Positions 62,656-64,000 of a DNA stretch of 64,000 nucleotides are shown here, one piece after another. Every line of letters starts with the position of its first letter. Position 1 is the stretch's first letter. The position numbers and the translations under genes were made by a program. This DNA comes from Patella vulgata (taxonomy: Eukaryota; Mollusca; Gastropoda; Patellidae). The stretch covers positions 88,159,459 to 88,223,458 of the forward strand of contig NC_065879.2 in the NCBI RefSeq assembly GCF_932274485.2. Direction: 5' to 3'. A model generated the notes under the pieces. It worked only from the letters and a program-made list of their open reading frames with translations. It was not told the DNA's origin and searched no databases.

Positions 62656-62874
62656 TTTTTCCCGGACAGCGGCGCTACAGCCTACTGTTATATCGTATTC
62701 CAACTGTCAAGGGATCTTTTACGTGCACGATTATGTGCACACGGAACCACTGGTTTTCGTCTCATTCGAACGACTATACATTGTCCCTTGCCAGGCCCTC
62801 TGTCTTGCATTACAGACAATGGTGAACCAGACCGGAAAATCCCAATGAACTGTCTACGCCAACGCAGCGATAAA
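62656..62874 (-). mobile_element. SINE-A, tail missing, diverged
   Basis: TTTTCCCGGACAGCGGCGCT to TGTCTACGCCAACGCAGCGA, in tandem with the previous copy. Confidence 0.82.
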
Positions 62875-62904
62875 CTAAAAACGAATCGCGGTTTGTACTG
62901 AAAG

Positions 62905-63181
62905 AGTGAGAGAGAGAGAGATGGGGTTTAACGTCCACTCGACACAAACTAGGTCATTTCGGGACTAACATATGGTTTAATTTTATTTCAATAATTCGCT
63001 TGCGCGTAGGGGTCTTTATCAGTGGGATGAAACCAGAGGACCCGGAGAAAACCCACGAGGCTCGACAGGCGGCCCTACTCCTTGTCATGTACAACCGGGG
63101 ATTCGAAACCACGCCAGTTGACTCAATGACAGGCTTCATGATACAGCGCGCACGTGCTAACCACTAGGCCCCCCCCCCCCC
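62905..63181 (-). mobile_element. SINE-B, full length
   Basis: GA tail, GATGGGGTTTAACGTCCACT core, head ending TGCTAACCACTAGGCCCCCC. Confidence 0.9.
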
Positions 63182-63303
63182 AGTACTGAATGTGAACAGT
63201 GAATGTTGGCCCGAACGTTCGTTCGTTTCTGGGGTTTTACGTCCACTTCCACCTAAGGTGATATCGTAGACAAGTACTGAAGGTGTCAAGTTTTATAGCC
63301 TAA

Positions 63304-63413
63304 GCGAGAGAGAGAGAAAAATGAAGTTTAACGTCCACTCGACACAAACTAGGTCATTTCGGGATTAACACATGGTTCAATTTTATTTCAATAATTCGCT
63401 TGCGCGTAGGGGT
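63304..63413 (-). mobile_element. SINE-B, strongly 5' truncated, with target duplication
   Basis: GA tail, ATGAAGTTTAACGTCCACTC to AATTCGCTTGCGCGTAGGGG. TATAGCCTAAGCGA stands on both sides (about 63295 and 63413). Confidence 0.9.
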
Positions 63414-63518
63414 ATAGCCTAAGCGATAATCTAGCTGGAGAATACGTAAGGCAGGTTTATAAAAGTATTTAATAAATTTTGGGTGAGTATGGATTCACTT
63501 TATAAAGTATATTTAAAA

Positions 63519-63608
63519 TTGAAATTAAATGGGGTTTAAGTCCTAATGAAGGCAATTTTGCACGGACAGCGGCGCTACCCTACGACCTATGTCGAATTCC
63601 ATCCGTCT
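63519..63608 (-). mobile_element. SINE-A, deleted fragment
   Basis: AATTAAATGGGGTTTAAGTC, then GGCAATTTTGCACGGACAGC to GTCGAATTCCATCCGTC. Confidence 0.75.
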
Positions 63609-63702
63609 ATGACTTTTAGTGTAATAAATATGTTGGTTGTTGTTTAAAGTCCGCTTCTCCCGACGGTCATATCTTAACTGTATTTTTATTTCCATTATAT
63701 AG

Positions 63703-63770
63703 GGTCGTCCCAACACCCACAATATGCCAAAGTTACTGAATCATTTGAGAGAAGTTCGTTTGAAGTATAA
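63703..63770 (+). CDS. Candidate terminal exon
   Basis: Strong acceptor context: branch-point-like TCTTAAC, then a pyrimidine-rich stretch and TATAG at 63698-63702. If entered in phase 1 it reads SSQHPQYAKVTESFERSSFE V and stops at 63770, a plausible hydrophilic C-terminus. If entered in phase 0 it reads GRPNTHNMPKLLNHLREVRL and stays open to 63915. I cannot tell which is used, and the gene is not recognised. The upstream exons were not found. Confidence 0.35.
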
Positions 63771-64000
63771 TATGTTCTATTTGTCACAATTTGATTTGAC
63801 AGGTTTCAAACGTCATGCGCATAATGATAGCGTATTGACCTATCAGAGGACACGTCACAATCAACACGTTTCCTCTTCATCAAAAATTGAACACGCACAT
63901 CAAAGTTATATATAATTATTCATATGTATATTTATTCGACGATTGACAAGGTTATAAGGGACACATAGTACACAGAAACACTGCCTGAGACATTTAAAAT

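Noticed and set aside
62366-62848. 160-codon plus-strand frame
   Set aside because: Also SINE-A translation, with the recurring ASEPASYPLS-type motif.

Overview
The window is nuclear DNA from an animal, most likely a lophotrochozoan and probably a mollusc. It carries intron-split orthologues of conserved animal genes (ZCCHC8, BLOC1S5, a FAM167-family gene) with ordinary GT-AG splice sites. Introns and intergenic DNA are packed with two tRNA-derived SINE families and several short inverted-repeat (MITE-like) families. No operons, CRISPR arrays, phages or bacterial genes are seen. The mollusc assignment is an inference from gene and SINE style and cannot be fixed from sequence reading alone.

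Layout. 1-3.3 kb, minus strand: first three coding exons of a ZCCHC8 orthologue (NEXT RNA-surveillance complex); the rest lies beyond the left edge. 3.26-3.61 kb: a compact bidirectional promoter. 3.6-11.5 kb, plus strand: a complete five-exon BLOC1S5 (Muted) gene coding for 157 aa, assembled here from exons mostly too short to show as long open frames; codon phases agree at every junction. 25.0-31.3 kb, minus strand: three exons of a FAM167-like gene with a conserved WLR-E-L / QDQQ core; its last exon was not found. Two further promoter-plus-first-exon candidates lie at 15.3-15.6 kb (minus; ETS-type site and ATGGCGGCC) and 29.8 kb (plus; perfect CRE TGACGTCA and AAGATGGCGGC). A possible terminal exon lies at 63.7 kb. 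From 31.3 to 63.7 kb no convincing host coding exon was recognised.

Repeats. About 85 SINE copies or fragments were placed by eye. SINE-A has a tRNA-like head and an (ATTTC)n tail. SINE-B has a different, long-variable-arm tRNA-like head and a (TC)n tail. The two share the 3' core GGACGTTAAACCCCATTTC. Several copies have clear 11-14 bp target-site duplications. DNA-type short elements include a TTAA-flanked family with ATACATTATG ends, a family with AATCTGATTAAAACACAGAT ends, a GGTGAAGTGTCAAAAGGG family, a GGGGCCTGTTTC family, AGGG-ended TTAA elements, and one Mutator-like MITE with a 9-bp target duplication. Minisatellites are common; one is an amplified MITE terminus (56-bp unit, 10 copies). 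No retrovirus-like or capsid-bearing element was recognised.

Most notable: a short TTAA MITE that contains a 124-bp near-identical copy of a putative host promoter, a 318-bp near-perfect palindrome built around a MITE, a duplicated splice donor in BLOC1S5, and a zinc knuckle in ZCCHC8 one residue shorter than the usual spacing.
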